From contig JACQVN010000045.1 of NCBI GenBank assembly GCA_016209735.1, forward strand, positions 1-63,089: 63,089 nucleotides of DNA, in the 5' to 3' direction. This document shows, piece by piece, positions 1-8,426 of this stretch (its first letter is position 1; the number at the start of each line of letters is the position of its first letter). The DNA is from Candidatus Methylomirabilota bacterium (lineage in GTDB: Bacteria > Methylomirabilota > Methylomirabilia > Methylomirabilales > 2-02-FULL-66-22). The notes below the pieces were generated by a model, which saw only the letters and a program-made list of their open reading frames with translations, was not told the DNA's origin and did not search any database. The position numbers and the translations under genes were made by a program.

Positions 1-297
1 ATCCGCGAAGATGGGCGAGCCCCAGGTCGTCCGGAGGCCCGCCGTCTCCTCCAGGTCCTTGATCCCGATGGGGAGCCCGTGCAGCAGCGGCAGCTCGTCC
101 CCCCGGAGGACGGCGGCCTCCGCCGCCTTGGCCTCCTTCCTTACCCGCTCCATGGCGAGCGTGACGAAGGCGTTGAGCCGGGGATTCGCCGCCGCGATCC
201 GCGCCAGGCAGGACTCCAGAACTTCCACGGGCGACACCTGTTTCGCGCCGATCTGCCGGCGCATCTCCACCGCACTGAGGTCGCAGAGCTCGGCCAT
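1..297 (-). CDS. Amidase-signature family hydrolase, N-terminal part (runs off the window)
   Basis: The gene starts at the ATG whose complement is 295-297 and continues past the left edge, so only 99 residues are visible. They match the start of amidase-signature enzymes (the GatA/acetamidase type): SPVEVLESCLARI near residue 22, NAFVTL near 42, and LHGLPIGIKD near 72. Lys80 in that last motif fits the catalytic Lys of the Ser-cisSer-Lys triad; the serines lie outside the window. It is read in the same direction as the peptide-type ABC permeases at 640-2444, so it probably hydrolyses an imported amide or peptide-like substrate. A fold-back repeat separates it from those permeases. The substrate cannot be told from this fragment. 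Confidence 0.85.
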   Translation of the reverse strand, partial: MAELCDLSAVEMRRQIGAKQVSPVEVLESCLARIAAANPRLNAFVTLAMERVRKEAKAAEAAVLRGDELPLLHGLPIGIKDLEETAGLRTTWGSPIFAD

Positions 298-330
298 GAA
301 TCCCTCCTTTGAGAATTCGGTTAAGACCTA

Positions 331-611
331 TTGCCGCTAAGTTAACTCGTAACTCATTGTCTACATTGATCGCTCTAGGCGCGTCGCGCCGCCCCCACCC
401 CCCGCGTGCCCCTCAGTGGCGCCGCCGCGACGGAGCCCCGCTCCCCCAGCCTCCGGCTGGGTACCCGGCGGGGCAGGGCTGCTCCGGCGGGTCGGGGCCG
501 CTGGCGCGACCCCTCCGGGCCGCCTCCGCTGCCCCGGGTACCCTTTGGGTGCGGCGGGCCTACTCGGGACACGCGGGGGAGGGGGGCGGCGCTGAGTTAT
601 CTTAGCGGCGA
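331..611 (+). repeat. Fold-back element with terminal inverted repeats, copy A
   Basis: About 281 bp bounded by inverted repeats. The left end is TTGCCGCTAAGTTAACTC and the right end is the near-exact complement of it (16 of 18 match). Inside lie a 46-bp AT-richer left arm, then complementary GC-rich arms at about 385-415 and 568-592, and smaller internal hairpins such as CCCAGCCTCCGGCTGGG. A reverse-complement copy lies at 49144-49414, close to 90% identical by eye, with the first 46 bp identical. There is no credible reading frame inside. It sits between the ABC permease gene and the amidase gene of one apparent operon. It resembles a MITE-like or fold-back non-autonomous element; an expressed structured RNA is the alternative. 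Confidence 0.85.
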
Positions 612-639
612 TGCGGTCAAGATCTCAACCCCTGGCGTC

Positions 640-1521
640 CTACCGCTCCCGTCGCGGCGCCGCCACGTCCCGGAGGCCGTCCCCCAGCAGGTTGATGGCC
701 AGGACGAGGGTGAAGAGGGCCGCGCCGGGTAGCGTGATCAGCCACGGGCTGAAGAACATGTGCTCCTTGGCCTCGGAGACCATGAGTCCCCACGAGGGGG
801 CCGGCGGCTGCACGCCCAGGCCGAGGAAGGAGAGCGCCGCCTCCAGCAGGACGGCCTGGGCCACCTTCAGCGTCGCCACCACCAGAAGCTGGTCCAGGAC
901 GTTGGGGAGGACGGAGCGGACGAGGATGCGGAGGGTCGATGAGCCTGCAGCCTCCGCCGCCGCCACGTACTCCAGGCCGCGGATCTGCTGGACGGCGGCC
1001 CGCATGACCACGGCGAAGCGGTCCCAGAGCAGGAGGCCGAGGACTGCCACGACCACCGTCAGGGAGCCGCCCACCAGCCCCACCACGGCCAGGGCCACCA
1101 AGACCACCAGCATGCTGAGGCGGGTGGTGATCATGAACACGACCGCTAAATCGGTCTGGCCGCCGAAGTAGCCCGCGGCCACCCCCAGGGCCGAACCGAT
1201 CAGCCCCGAGATCGGGACGCAGCCGAAGCCGATGAGGAGCGAGATCCGCGAGCCATAGATCAGCCGGCTCAGGTAGTCGCGGCCCAACCCATCCGTGCCG
1301 AGGGGGTGCTGCCAGGTTCCGTCGGCGTGCCAGATGGGATTCACCATGCGCAGGGCGAGATTCTGGGTGTAGGGGTCGTGGGGGGCGAGGAGCGCCATCA
1401 CGACCATGGCGATCACCGCGGCGGCCCCCGCGACGAGCCCCCCGTGCCGGAGGGCCCGCCGCAGGCGGTCGTGCCCGCGGAGCACCGCCGCCACTGACTG
1501 GACCTCCGCCGGCCCGCTCAC
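640..1521 (-). CDS. Opp/Dpp-type ABC transporter permease, DppC-like
   Basis: A 293-residue inner-membrane permease of the peptide/nickel importer family. Hydrophobic segments begin near residue 29 (GLVAGAAAVIAMVVMALLAP), followed by HPLGTDGLGRDYLSRLIYG, the hallmark periplasmic motif of DppC/OppC subunits. The cytoplasmic EAA-type loop that contacts the ATPase reads AAEAAGSSTLRILVRSVLPN, and LSFLGLGVQPPAPSWG near the C-terminus is also typical. The start overlaps the stop of the upstream permease (ATGA at 1518-1521), so the two are translationally coupled. No ATPase genes lie in this window; they may lie left of the amidase or elsewhere. The substrate is probably a peptide or amide, but this is not determined. 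Confidence 0.93.
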   Translation of the reverse strand: MSGPAEVQSVAAVLRGHDRLRRALRHGGLVAGAAAVIAMVVMALLAPHDPYTQNLALRMVNPIWHADGTWQHPLGTDGLGRDYLSRLIYGSRISLLIGFGCVPISGLIGSALGVAAGYFGGQTDLAVVFMITTRLSMLVVLVALAVVGLVGGSLTVVVAVLGLLLWDRFAVVMRAAVQQIRGLEYVAAAEAAGSSTLRILVRSVLPNVLDQLLVVATLKVAQAVLLEAALSFLGLGVQPPAPSWGLMVSEAKEHMFFSPWLITLPGAALFTLVLAINLLGDGLRDVAAPRRER

Positions 1522-2444
1522 CGGACGCCTCCGACGCGGATCCGGGGATCCAGCGAGGCGTTCATCAGGTCGGCCAACAGCGTGATCAGGACGTAGGAAC
1601 AGGAAATGATCAGGACCACCGCCTGGACGACGGGCAGGTCCCGCCGCGAGATGGACTGCCAGGCCAGGTGGCCGATGCCGTGGAGGGCGAAAACCGACTC
1701 GATGACGATGGAGCCTCCCAGCATGAAGCCGAGCTGCACCGCCGTGAGGGAGACCACGGGGATGATGGCGTTACGGAGGCCGTGCTTGAAGAGGACGCCA
1801 GGCCGCCCGACGCCCTTGGCGTAGGCGCTGCGGACGTAGTCGGAGCGGAGGACTTCCACCATCCCGGCCCGGGTGAGGCGCATGATGGCGGGCAGGGCGT
1901 GGTAACCCAGGGCGATGGTCGGCATCACCAGTTGCTGCCAGCTTCCGAACCCCGCGATGGGGAGCCAGCGCAACATGACGCCGAAGAGAAGGATCAGCAG
2001 CAAGGCAAACCAGAAGCTGGGCAAGGCCTGGCCGCACACCGCCAGGGTCAGGGCGGCCCGGTCCAGCCAACTGTTGGGCCGCAGGGCGGCCACGACTCCC
2101 AAAGGGATCCCCAGGATAATGGCGAAAAGGATACCGCAGGCCCCGATGGTCAGGGTGACGGGCAGCCGTTCCCGGATCATCCCCGCCACGGGCTGCTTGA
2201 AGTACAGGGACTGCCCGAAGTCGCCCTGGACGGCGTGACCCAGCCAATCCAGGTACTGCACGGGGAGCGGCCGGTCCAGGCCGTAGTAGCGGCGGAGGTA
2301 CTCGACGTCCGCCGAGGTGGCATCCGACCCCGCCAGCGCCGCGGCCACATCGCCGGAGAGCCTCAGGAGCCCGAAGCTGATGGCGGAAACCGTCAGGGTG
2401 ACCAGGCCCGCCAGGAGCAGGCGCTTGATGGTGTAGGTGAGCAT
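1518..2444 (-). CDS. Opp/Dpp-type ABC transporter permease, DppB-like
   Basis: A 308-residue first permease of the peptide/nickel ABC importer. The N-terminus (MLTYTIKRLLLAGLVTLTVS) carries the family's first membrane helix. The region near 55-75 (YYGLDRPLPVQYLDWL) and the loop VRSAYAKGVGRPGVLFKHGL with the following NAIIP are standard DppB signatures; the latter is the EAA coupling loop. It follows the interrupted binding-protein gene by about 60 bp and overlaps the DppC-like gene by 4 bp, so all three were one operon. The permeases look intact although the binding protein carries an in-frame stop. Confidence 0.93.
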   Translation of the reverse strand: MLTYTIKRLLLAGLVTLTVSAISFGLLRLSGDVAAALAGSDATSADVEYLRRYYGLDRPLPVQYLDWLGHAVQGDFGQSLYFKQPVAGMIRERLPVTLTIGACGILFAIILGIPLGVVAALRPNSWLDRAALTLAVCGQALPSFWFALLLILLFGVMLRWLPIAGFGSWQQLVMPTIALGYHALPAIMRLTRAGMVEVLRSDYVRSAYAKGVGRPGVLFKHGLRNAIIPVVSLTAVQLGFMLGGSIVIESVFALHGIGHLAWQSISRRDLPVVQAVVLIISCSYVLITLLADLMNASLDPRIRVGGVR

Positions 2445-2504
2445 GCTGAATGCGGGCGGGAGACCTGTGGCCTCCCGCCCGCCGTCTTGGGGTGCGTCCG
2501 CGCC

Positions 2505-4025
2505 TTACTTCCAGCGGGCACGGTAGAAGCGGGTCACCTCGTCCGGGTCCGGCTTGAATTCCAGCTCGGAGCTGAAGGCGTAGTTCAGGTTGTACGAGAA
2601 GAGGGGGAGCCAGTAGGCCTGCTCCGCGATCCGCTTCAGCGCCTTGGCGTAATGCTCCGTGCGCACCGCCGGATCGACCGAGGTGTCCGCCGTGTCCAGC
2701 CACTGCTTCACGTGCGAATCCTTGGCGTAGTCGGCCTTGTCGTGCTTGAACCAGCGACTGACCCCCGCGGACGAGTCGTTGATCGAGTACAAGCCCCAGG
2801 TCCCGAAGAGCATGGGAGTGCCGCTGGCGTCCCGCTTCTCGTTGTAGGCGGCCAACTGGAGGAAGCGCAGATTCGCCTTGATGCCGACCTTGGCGAGGTC
2901 GCCCAGGATGGCCTCTGCGAACTTGCGGTCCTGATAGGCGTACAGCTCCGTCTCGAAGCCGGTGGCATGGCCGGCCTCGGCCAGGAGGCGCTTGGCCTTG
3001 GCGGGATCGTACTCGTACCGCATCACGTCCTGGGTACAGCCGAACTGGCTGGGGAAGCAGGCCGCGTGGATCACCTTCGAGGCGCCCTTCAGCAGGTTGT
3101 CGACGATGGCCTGCCGGTTCACCGCGTGCCCGATGGCCCGTCGCACCCGGAGGTCCGTGAAGGGGGTCTTGCCCGTGCGCCCGGTGGCGTCGAAGCCCAG
3201 GAAGCCGATGCGCATCGTCTCGCCGTTCACAGTCGAGATCCCCGGCATCTTGGCCAGCCTCTCCACCTGGTCGGGCGGCACCTTCCAGATCCAGTCGATG
3301 CCCCGGGTCATCAGCTCGGCGAGCTGCGTGTTGGCTTCGGGGATCGTGCGGATGACGATCCGCCTGATCGCCGGCTTCCCCTTGGGGCTGCCGTCCCAGT
3401 AGCGCTCGTTCCGCTCCAGCGTCACCTCGCGGCCGGGCGCGACCGCCGTGACCTTTTACGGTCCGGTGGCGATGGGCTTGGTTGCCATGCCCTTGGGGCC
3501 GACCGTCTTGTGATACTCGCGGGGGTAAATCACCAGGGGGCCGGAGAGATACTCCAGCGCGGCCGGAGCGGGACTCTTCAGGTGGATGCGGAGCCGGTAC
3601 TGGTCCACCTTCTCCGCCCGCTTGATCCACTCGACATTGCGCTGGAGCTTGATGCCGTGCGCCGGATCCGACACGAAGTTCAGGGTGTAGACCACATCCT
3701 CGGCGTCCACCGGCTCTCCGTTGTGGGCCACGACCCCGTTCCGGATCTCGAACTCCATCGTCAAGGGGTTGATCCACTTGTAGGAGGTGGCCAGAGCGGG
3801 TAGGTACTGGTTGGTCTCCGGGTGCCGGTCCAGGAGGCTATCCCCGATGAGGTAGGAGACGATGATCGCCTCGCGGGAGTTGTTGTAGTAGACGTCCAGG
3901 TTCTCCAGTTCCCGGTCCCAGGCGATGCGCAGGGTGTCGTCGCTCTTGCCGGCCTGCGCCGCGGGCACGAGCAGGACCAAGACGAGTGCCGCCAACAGGG
4001 TGATGCGGAGCCATCCTGACATCAT
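2505..4025 (-). pseudogene. Peptide-type ABC solute-binding protein (SBP family 5), interrupted by an in-frame stop
   Basis: The reading frame starts at ATG 4025 behind a strong GGAGG (GAGGAGGT, 8 nt away) and opens with a Sec signal peptide (LLAALVLVLLVPAAQAG). The SBP_bac_5 order is clear: LRIAWDRELENLDVYYN, YLPALATSYKWINPLTMEFE, VVAHNGEPVDAEDVVYTLN, then TPFTDLRVRRAIGHAVNRQ and the C-terminal IAEQAYWLPLFSYNLNYAF. The frame is broken by a TAA at 3456-3458 (codon 190), exactly where the family motif G-P-Y-K-V needs Tyr (TAC/TAT). The same frame continues to 2505, so one base change explains the break. It could be a real nonsense mutation, readthrough or a sequencing error; the decay of neighbouring genes favours a true mutation. 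Confidence 0.85.
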
Positions 4026-4380
4026 GGCGACGACCTCCTCTCTCCCGGTGCGTCCCCGGGGTGTGACGCTCGAAGTCGAAGGTTCCCGGAGGTGAGGCTG
4101 ATAAGCACTTGCTTTCAGGGGCGCGCGATCATGCCAACTCAGCCGGGCCGCGAGACTACCGGGACCGAGCCGGCTGAGCGGACCTCCGGCGCCCAAGGCT
4201 CGCAATTTGCCGCGTCCATGGGTAGGGCTGGAGTATCTGGCGGACCGCCAGCGATTGTCAAGAGGTGAGAAGGAACATGAGGACGAACACCCGGGACCTG
4301 GACCGGCCGGACCCGACCCCGGCGCCCTCGGGCCCCCACGGCCTGGCAACATTGCGCCTCCGGGTCGATCAGGGCGGACT
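4026..4380. other. Non-coding stretch upstream of the binding-protein gene
   Basis: About 355 bp with no convincing gene on either strand. It contains a minus-strand promoter candidate (4233-4261) and a small palindrome (CTGGCGGACCGCCAG near 4237-4251) overlapping the promoter spacer that could be an operator. The left part may be the remnant of the 3' portion of the dehydrogenase gene whose first 80 codons survive at 4381-4647, but I could not recognise dehydrogenase sequence in it. Confidence 0.5.
4233..4261 (-). promoter_or_regulatory. Promoter candidate for the binding-protein/permease operon
   Basis: On the minus strand TTGACA (4261-4256) is followed by 17 bp and AGATAC (4238-4233). The spacer contains a GGCGGTCCGCC palindrome that could bind a repressor. 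A transcript from here would have about a 200-nt leader before the ATG at 4025. The TTGACA-17-bp pattern recurs at several other genes in the window. Confidence 0.5.
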
Positions 4381-4647
4381 CTACGGCCTATCCCCTTCCA
4401 TCCTGACGCTCGAGCCGACCTCCACTACCTCTCCGCAGAACTCATGGCCCATGATCCGGGGCTTGTCCCCGAAGATCTTGGGCACCGTTCGCCGCGCCCA
4501 CGCGTTCCACCGGTAGATGTGGACGTCGGTCCCGCAGATGGCGCACGCCTTCACGCGGATCAGCACCTCGCCGGCGCCGGGGCACGGCGTCTCCACCTCC
4601 ACATACTCGGCCCCTGGCCCGGGCCGGGTCTTCACGATCGCCTTCAT
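4381..4647 (-). pseudogene. Truncated zinc-dependent alcohol/threonine dehydrogenase (N-terminal stub)
   Basis: About 88 residues from ATG 4647, behind GGAGGGG. They match the first GroES-like part of medium-chain zinc dehydrogenases, closest in wording to L-threonine 3-dehydrogenase: [35 protein letters not shown] (the catalytic-zinc Cys) and [19 protein letters not shown] (the GHE zinc motif). The normal protein is about 340-350 residues; here it stops at 4381, soon after the GHE motif, with no Rossmann domain. Its ATG overlaps the stop of the upstream mosaic ORF (ATGA, 4644-4647), keeping translational coupling. It looks like the 5' remnant of a deleted gene. Confidence 0.8.
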
Positions 4648-5975
4648 CGACCCCCCTCCGCGGTGATCGCGCATGCGATCCCGCCCAGGAACGGGAGGAG
4701 GGTTCGGGCAAAGCGATCCGGATCCTCGATGAAGATGAAGGCGCCTGCGCGGGCCAGAATCTCCAGGCGCGAGGAGGGGATGCGGGCGGCAACCTGCCGG
4801 GCCATCTCCGCCATTGGCCCCGCGTGCCAGCTATCCAGCTCGGTCCCCATCACCAGCGTGGGCGTGGCGATCCGCGCCAGCTCCTCGTCGGTGAGCCAGT
4901 TCGCCCGGAGCGCCCGCACCCACTTCATCCATTGCTCCACATCGCTCTTGATGAACCGGTCTTTGCCCGCCCGCGCGGACGCCAGCTTCTCCACGACGTC
5001 GAAGCGGCGCTCCAGGAACTCCGGGGTGAAGCCGGCCATGAGCCAGTAGAACGAATACAGCTCCCGATCCCCGTGCTCGTAGAGGATGCGCTTGAACTCG
5101 ATGGCCTTCTCGACCTTCCGCATGTCCGGAAGACGGTAGAAGGGATTGAGCAGGATGGCCGTTGCCACCAACCCCGGGACAGCCGTCGGCAGGACAACCC
5201 AGCAGAGGCCTTGCCAGAGCGTGGCCCCATCGATCCACGCCGCCTCCTCCAGGCAGCGTGGCGTGGCGTCGATGTACGTTCGCATGCTCCAGATCACGAG
5301 AGAGACGTTTACCGTCAGATAGATCAGCGTCAGGCCAATGCGCGTATCCAGCAGGCCCGCGTATCGGTAGACCAGGAAATACGGGATGGTGAAGGCGAAC
5401 CATTGCCAGGTGGAGGCAATGATGATTGCCGGCAGCGCCCGGTCGGGATCGGTGATGAGGGCCGGCACATTCCAACCCGCCGTGGCCAAGGCCCAGTGCA
5501 AGGGACTGATGTCCGGGGTGTACATGATCTTCCAGATGATGGCCACCACGATGGGGGGCAGCACCATGGGAATCATGAAGATCGTGCGGAGCGCCCGGAA
5601 GAATCGCGACTGAATATCGAGCATCAGCGCAAAGAGGAAACCGATGCAGATTTCAAGTCCCGCCGCCCAGAAGGAGTACTTCGCCTGAACCCACAAGGAG
5701 TGGTGGAATCGGTCATGGGTCAAGAGAAGCTGGTAATTGAACCGGGGCCGGGTGAAATCCCAGGCCGTCTGGGGGCGGGTGAGATTCAGCGGGCTGAAGC
5801 TCGTCAGGACCAGGTAGGCAGCCGGAAGCACGATAATCACCGCCAGGACACAGAGAGCCGGTCCCAGGCAGCACCGGTAGAACCGGCGCTGCATCCGCTC
5901 GAACTGCTGGCCCGGCACAGGGGCGGCGACCACGGCAGCAAGAACCGTCGCGGTTGCCGTAGATGGATGCGTCAT
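4644..5975 (-). pseudogene. Mosaic ORF: two sugar-ABC permease fragments fused to an alpha/beta-hydrolase C-terminus
   Basis: One open frame of 443 residues is made of three unrelated pieces. Residues 1 to about 200 read as the first sugar permease (MalF/UgpA type: IFMIPMVLPPIVVAIIWKIM). Residues about 201-275 read as the second permease (MalG/UgpE type: LEEAAWIDGATLWQG, the EAA loop, then LPTAVPGLVATAIL). Residues about 280-443 read as the C-terminal half of an alpha/beta hydrolase ([16 protein letters not shown], then [18 protein letters not shown]). The usual G-H before that last stretch is AGAF here, so the catalytic His is missing. The joins near 5375 and 5147 are in frame. I read this as two internal deletions in a former operon; a functional fusion is unlikely because each piece is incomplete. 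Confidence 0.75.
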
Positions 5976-6029
5976 GCTACGCGCCCTCGCAGGCTACCGG
6001 CGTCGTCTGAAGAACGGTGGACCGGAGCC

Positions 6030-6197
6030 AGCAGGTTGCTGAAAAACCCTCCGTTCGCCCTTCGACGGGCTCACCCTTCGACAAGCTCAGGGTGAGCGGA
6101 ACGGAGGATGGGTCGAAATCATTGACCTATTTCCGTTCATGCTGAGTCCCGCCGAGGCGGGATCGAAGCATGAACACGCGTCTTTCAGCACCCTGCT
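6030..6197. repeat. Nested hairpin repeat (AGCAGG...CCTGCT outer arms)
   Basis: Outer arms AGCAGGTTGCTGAAAAA (6030-6046) and TTTCAGCACCCTGCT (6183-6197) enclose two inner hairpins: CTCACCCT...AGGGTGAG at 6070-6096, and GTTCATGCT...AGCATGAAC at about 6135-6175. Related copies lie at 19320-19356 with 19487-19570, at 24420-24509 and at 26297-26393. The right edge supplies the stop codon (6196-6198) of the adjacent binding-protein pseudogene. Confidence 0.75.
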
Positions 6198-7549
6198 AAG
6201 CGTCGACTCTCACGCCCGCCTTCCTGAAGTCGCTGAGGATCTCCTGCTGTGCCTGCGCCACCGCCTGGCGCCCTGTCTGTTGGCCGCTGGCAACCCGCTG
6301 CACGGCCTTGTTGATGGCCTCCCCCACTTCCGGCCAGACCGCGACGTTCCGATACTTCATGTAGCCGGCGGCGGCGATCTTCAGCGTCTGCTCGATCATG
6401 GCACCGACGTCCCGGCCGTTGAGGATATGCTTCTGCTTGAAAAGCTCGGACCGCATGATTGAGCGCCGCCCCACCGAGGTATAGCCACGCTCGATCATCT
6501 TGCGGATCGTCTCCTTGCTGCCGACCCACTTGATGAACTCCCACGCCGTTTCCTTCTGCTTGGCGCCGACGGGGATCCCCCATCCGTGGCTGTTCACCCC
6601 CGGGAACCGTCCCGCCGGCCCGGCCGGCATCAGTCCATACCGTACCGTCTTCCGGACCGTGCTTTTCGGGTCGGTGGCCAGGGGGGTCAGCCATGCCACG
6701 CTCTGCGTGCGAAAGTTGGCGCGTCCGTTCAACTGGACCTGCATCGCCTGCGCATCTTGAAAGGACAGCACGCCCGAAGGGGAATGCTTACGCAGCAGGT
6801 CCCCGTAGAATTGCATGGCCTCGCCGACGACGTCGGGGTCCAGGGTGGGCCTCAGATTGTCGGGGGAGTCCTTGAACACCTTGCCTCCGAGGGCCATGAG
6901 GTACGGCACCCAGACCCAGTGGTGCGTGGTGTGTGATATGTAGCCCGCCACCCCATCCACATTGTGAACTTTGGCAACTGCCCCCCCAGCTCCTTCAGGG
7001 TCCCGGGCATCTTCAGGCCGGCCTTCTCCAGGAGGTCCGCCCTCGCGGCGGCCATGAGGATGGAGCTCTGCTCCCAGGGAAAGCCGTAGATCTTGCCCTT
7101 GGCATCCTTCAGGGGGGTCATCGACGCCGGATCGAAGTCGGCCGCATCCCATTCGGAAGGCGTCTGGTTTCGATTGGTGACGAACTCGTCGAGGGGGAAG
7201 AACCACCCGGCCCCGATCCAGCGGGCAGCGTAGATATACGTGATGCCGAGGACATCGTAGGCCTGCCCCTTCGTGGAGAGCTCGAGATCCGCCCGTTGAT
7301 TGTAAATGGGAAAGGCCTGCGTCTCGAGATTGACCTTGATCCCCGTGTTCCGCTCGAATTCGGGAAGCAGTTCCTTGACGTGGTTTGATGGACGTGGGTG
7401 AAGGCGGCCACGCTGAGCGTCACGCCGGCGAACGGCTTCGCCTGGCCCAGGACGACGGGCGTCCGGAGGCCCGCCAGACCGGCGGCGGTCACGGCGGCTA
7501 CCCCCTTCAACACAGCGCGGCGATTTACCCCTGGATAGTTTGCACTCAT
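6196..7549 (-). pseudogene. Sugar-type ABC solute-binding protein (SBP family 1) with two frameshifts
   Basis: The start is ATG 7549 behind AGGAGG. The N-terminus (VNRRAVLKGVAAVTAAGLAG) carries a twin-arginine-like signal. The body is an extracellular family 1 binding protein: ELLPEFERNTGIKVNLET, GFPWEQSSILMAAARADLLE, SHGWGIPVGAKQKETAWEF, then a normal C-terminus ending GVRVDA. Two single-base losses break the frame: near 7386 (in CATCAAACC, one base short) and near 6980 (in a run of seven G that needs eight). Both are at or beside homopolymers, so sequence error is possible, but the linked permeases are also destroyed. It lies divergent from the GntR regulator at 7714. Confidence 0.85.
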
Positions 7550-7616
7550 GACTCCTGCCTCCTTCCCCGAAAGACGATCTTTCCGACAGCACGCCTCCAA
7601 AGGAGACTGTTGAAAC

Positions 7617-7638
7617 TGATATGTTAGCTAATACATCA
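7617..7638. promoter_or_regulatory. Palindromic operator candidate for the GntR regulator
   Basis: TGATATGTTAGCTAATACATCA is a near-perfect 22-bp inverted repeat centred on TTAGCTAA, inside an AT-rich 160-bp divergent intergenic region between the binding-protein pseudogene and the GntR gene. Position and symmetry fit an autoregulatory FCD-type GntR operator. The binding itself is inference. Confidence 0.5.
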
Positions 7639-7713
7639 AATGGTATATTGAAATCAAGCGGATTTTTCGCTAAGCTGACGACAGTCGACATACCGGGCGA
7701 GAAGGGAGCCGCG

Positions 7714-8346
7714 ATGTTAAGAGAGAAAGCTTACGAACGGCTGAAAGAGTGTCTGCTGGCAGGCAAGCTCAAGCCAGGGCAGTTGGTGTCGCAGAAACAA
7801 CTCGCCAAGCTGGTCGGGTGCCCGGTCGGGCCCACGCGCGAAGCCATCCACAAGCTGGCCGCGGAGTCCCTGCTGCAGGTGGTCCCGCAGCGCGGCATCG
7901 TCGTCAGCGACCTCGGTTTGGAATTCATCCGGAACGTCCTCCAGTTGCGCGCGATGATCGAGCGGGAGGCCATCGGCCCGTTCCTCGCCACAACCCCTCC
8001 GGAGGAAATCCTCGCCCTCAAGCGAGCGCACGAGGCCATCATTGCCCGGGCGAAGAAGGGAATCGACACGGCGCTCATGGCCGACGCGGTGGAGCTGGAT
8101 TGGCGATTGCACGACCGCATCGTCACCTCCCTCAAGAACCCCCTCCTCGAGGAGATCTACCGGGTGAATACGAACCGCATACGGGTGATTCGAGGCAAGC
8201 GGGGACTCCTGCCGGAACGGGTTGTGCCGGTCATGAAGGAGCACATTGCCGTGCTTGATGCAGGGCTCAAGAACGATCCAGCGGCGGCGGCGGCGGCCCT
8301 GCACAAGCACCTGGAGGAGTTCCGCCGCTGGATCGTGCTCATCTAG
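7714..8346 (+). CDS. GntR-family transcriptional regulator, FadR/FCD subfamily
   Basis: A 210-residue regulator. The winged helix-turn-helix is at about residues 5-70 (YERLKECLLAGKLKPGQLVS, then GPTREAIHKLAAESLL and VPQRGIVVSDL). A C-terminal all-helical FCD ligand domain follows (QLRAMIEREAIGPFLA, WRLHDRIVTSLKNPLLEEI, EHIAVLDAGLKNDPAAA, LHKHLEEF), with His residues placed as in metal-binding FCD domains. I chose ATG 7714 because AAGGGAG lies just upstream and GntR proteins usually begin at this point; an in-frame ATG at 7621 would add 31 residues and overlap the palindrome. It most likely represses the adjacent, now degraded, uptake and catabolism genes. Confidence 0.9.
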   Translation: MLREKAYERLKECLLAGKLKPGQLVSQKQLAKLVGCPVGPTREAIHKLAAESLLQVVPQRGIVVSDLGLEFIRNVLQLRAMIEREAIGPFLATTPPEEILALKRAHEAIIARAKKGIDTALMADAVELDWRLHDRIVTSLKNPLLEEIYRVNTNRIRVIRGKRGLLPERVVPVMKEHIAVLDAGLKNDPAAAAAALHKHLEEFRRWIVLI

Positions 8347-8426
8347 TCGCCTCGGCCGGAAAGGGCATGGGGGGGGCGCATCCTGTCGGTCCCGCTCCCA
8401 TTGCCTTCCCCGAGAATCGAGCGACG

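Noticed and set aside
331-611. Calling the fold-back element an insertion sequence
   Set aside because: It has inverted ends but no transposase frame and no target duplication at copy A, so only a non-autonomous or RNA element can be claimed.
1668-3803. A 711-codon plus-strand open frame opposite the ABC transporter genes
   Set aside because: It is the antisense shadow of the Dpp permeases and binding protein in GC-rich DNA; composition is dominated by Gly, Arg, Pro, Asp and His and no family is recognisable.
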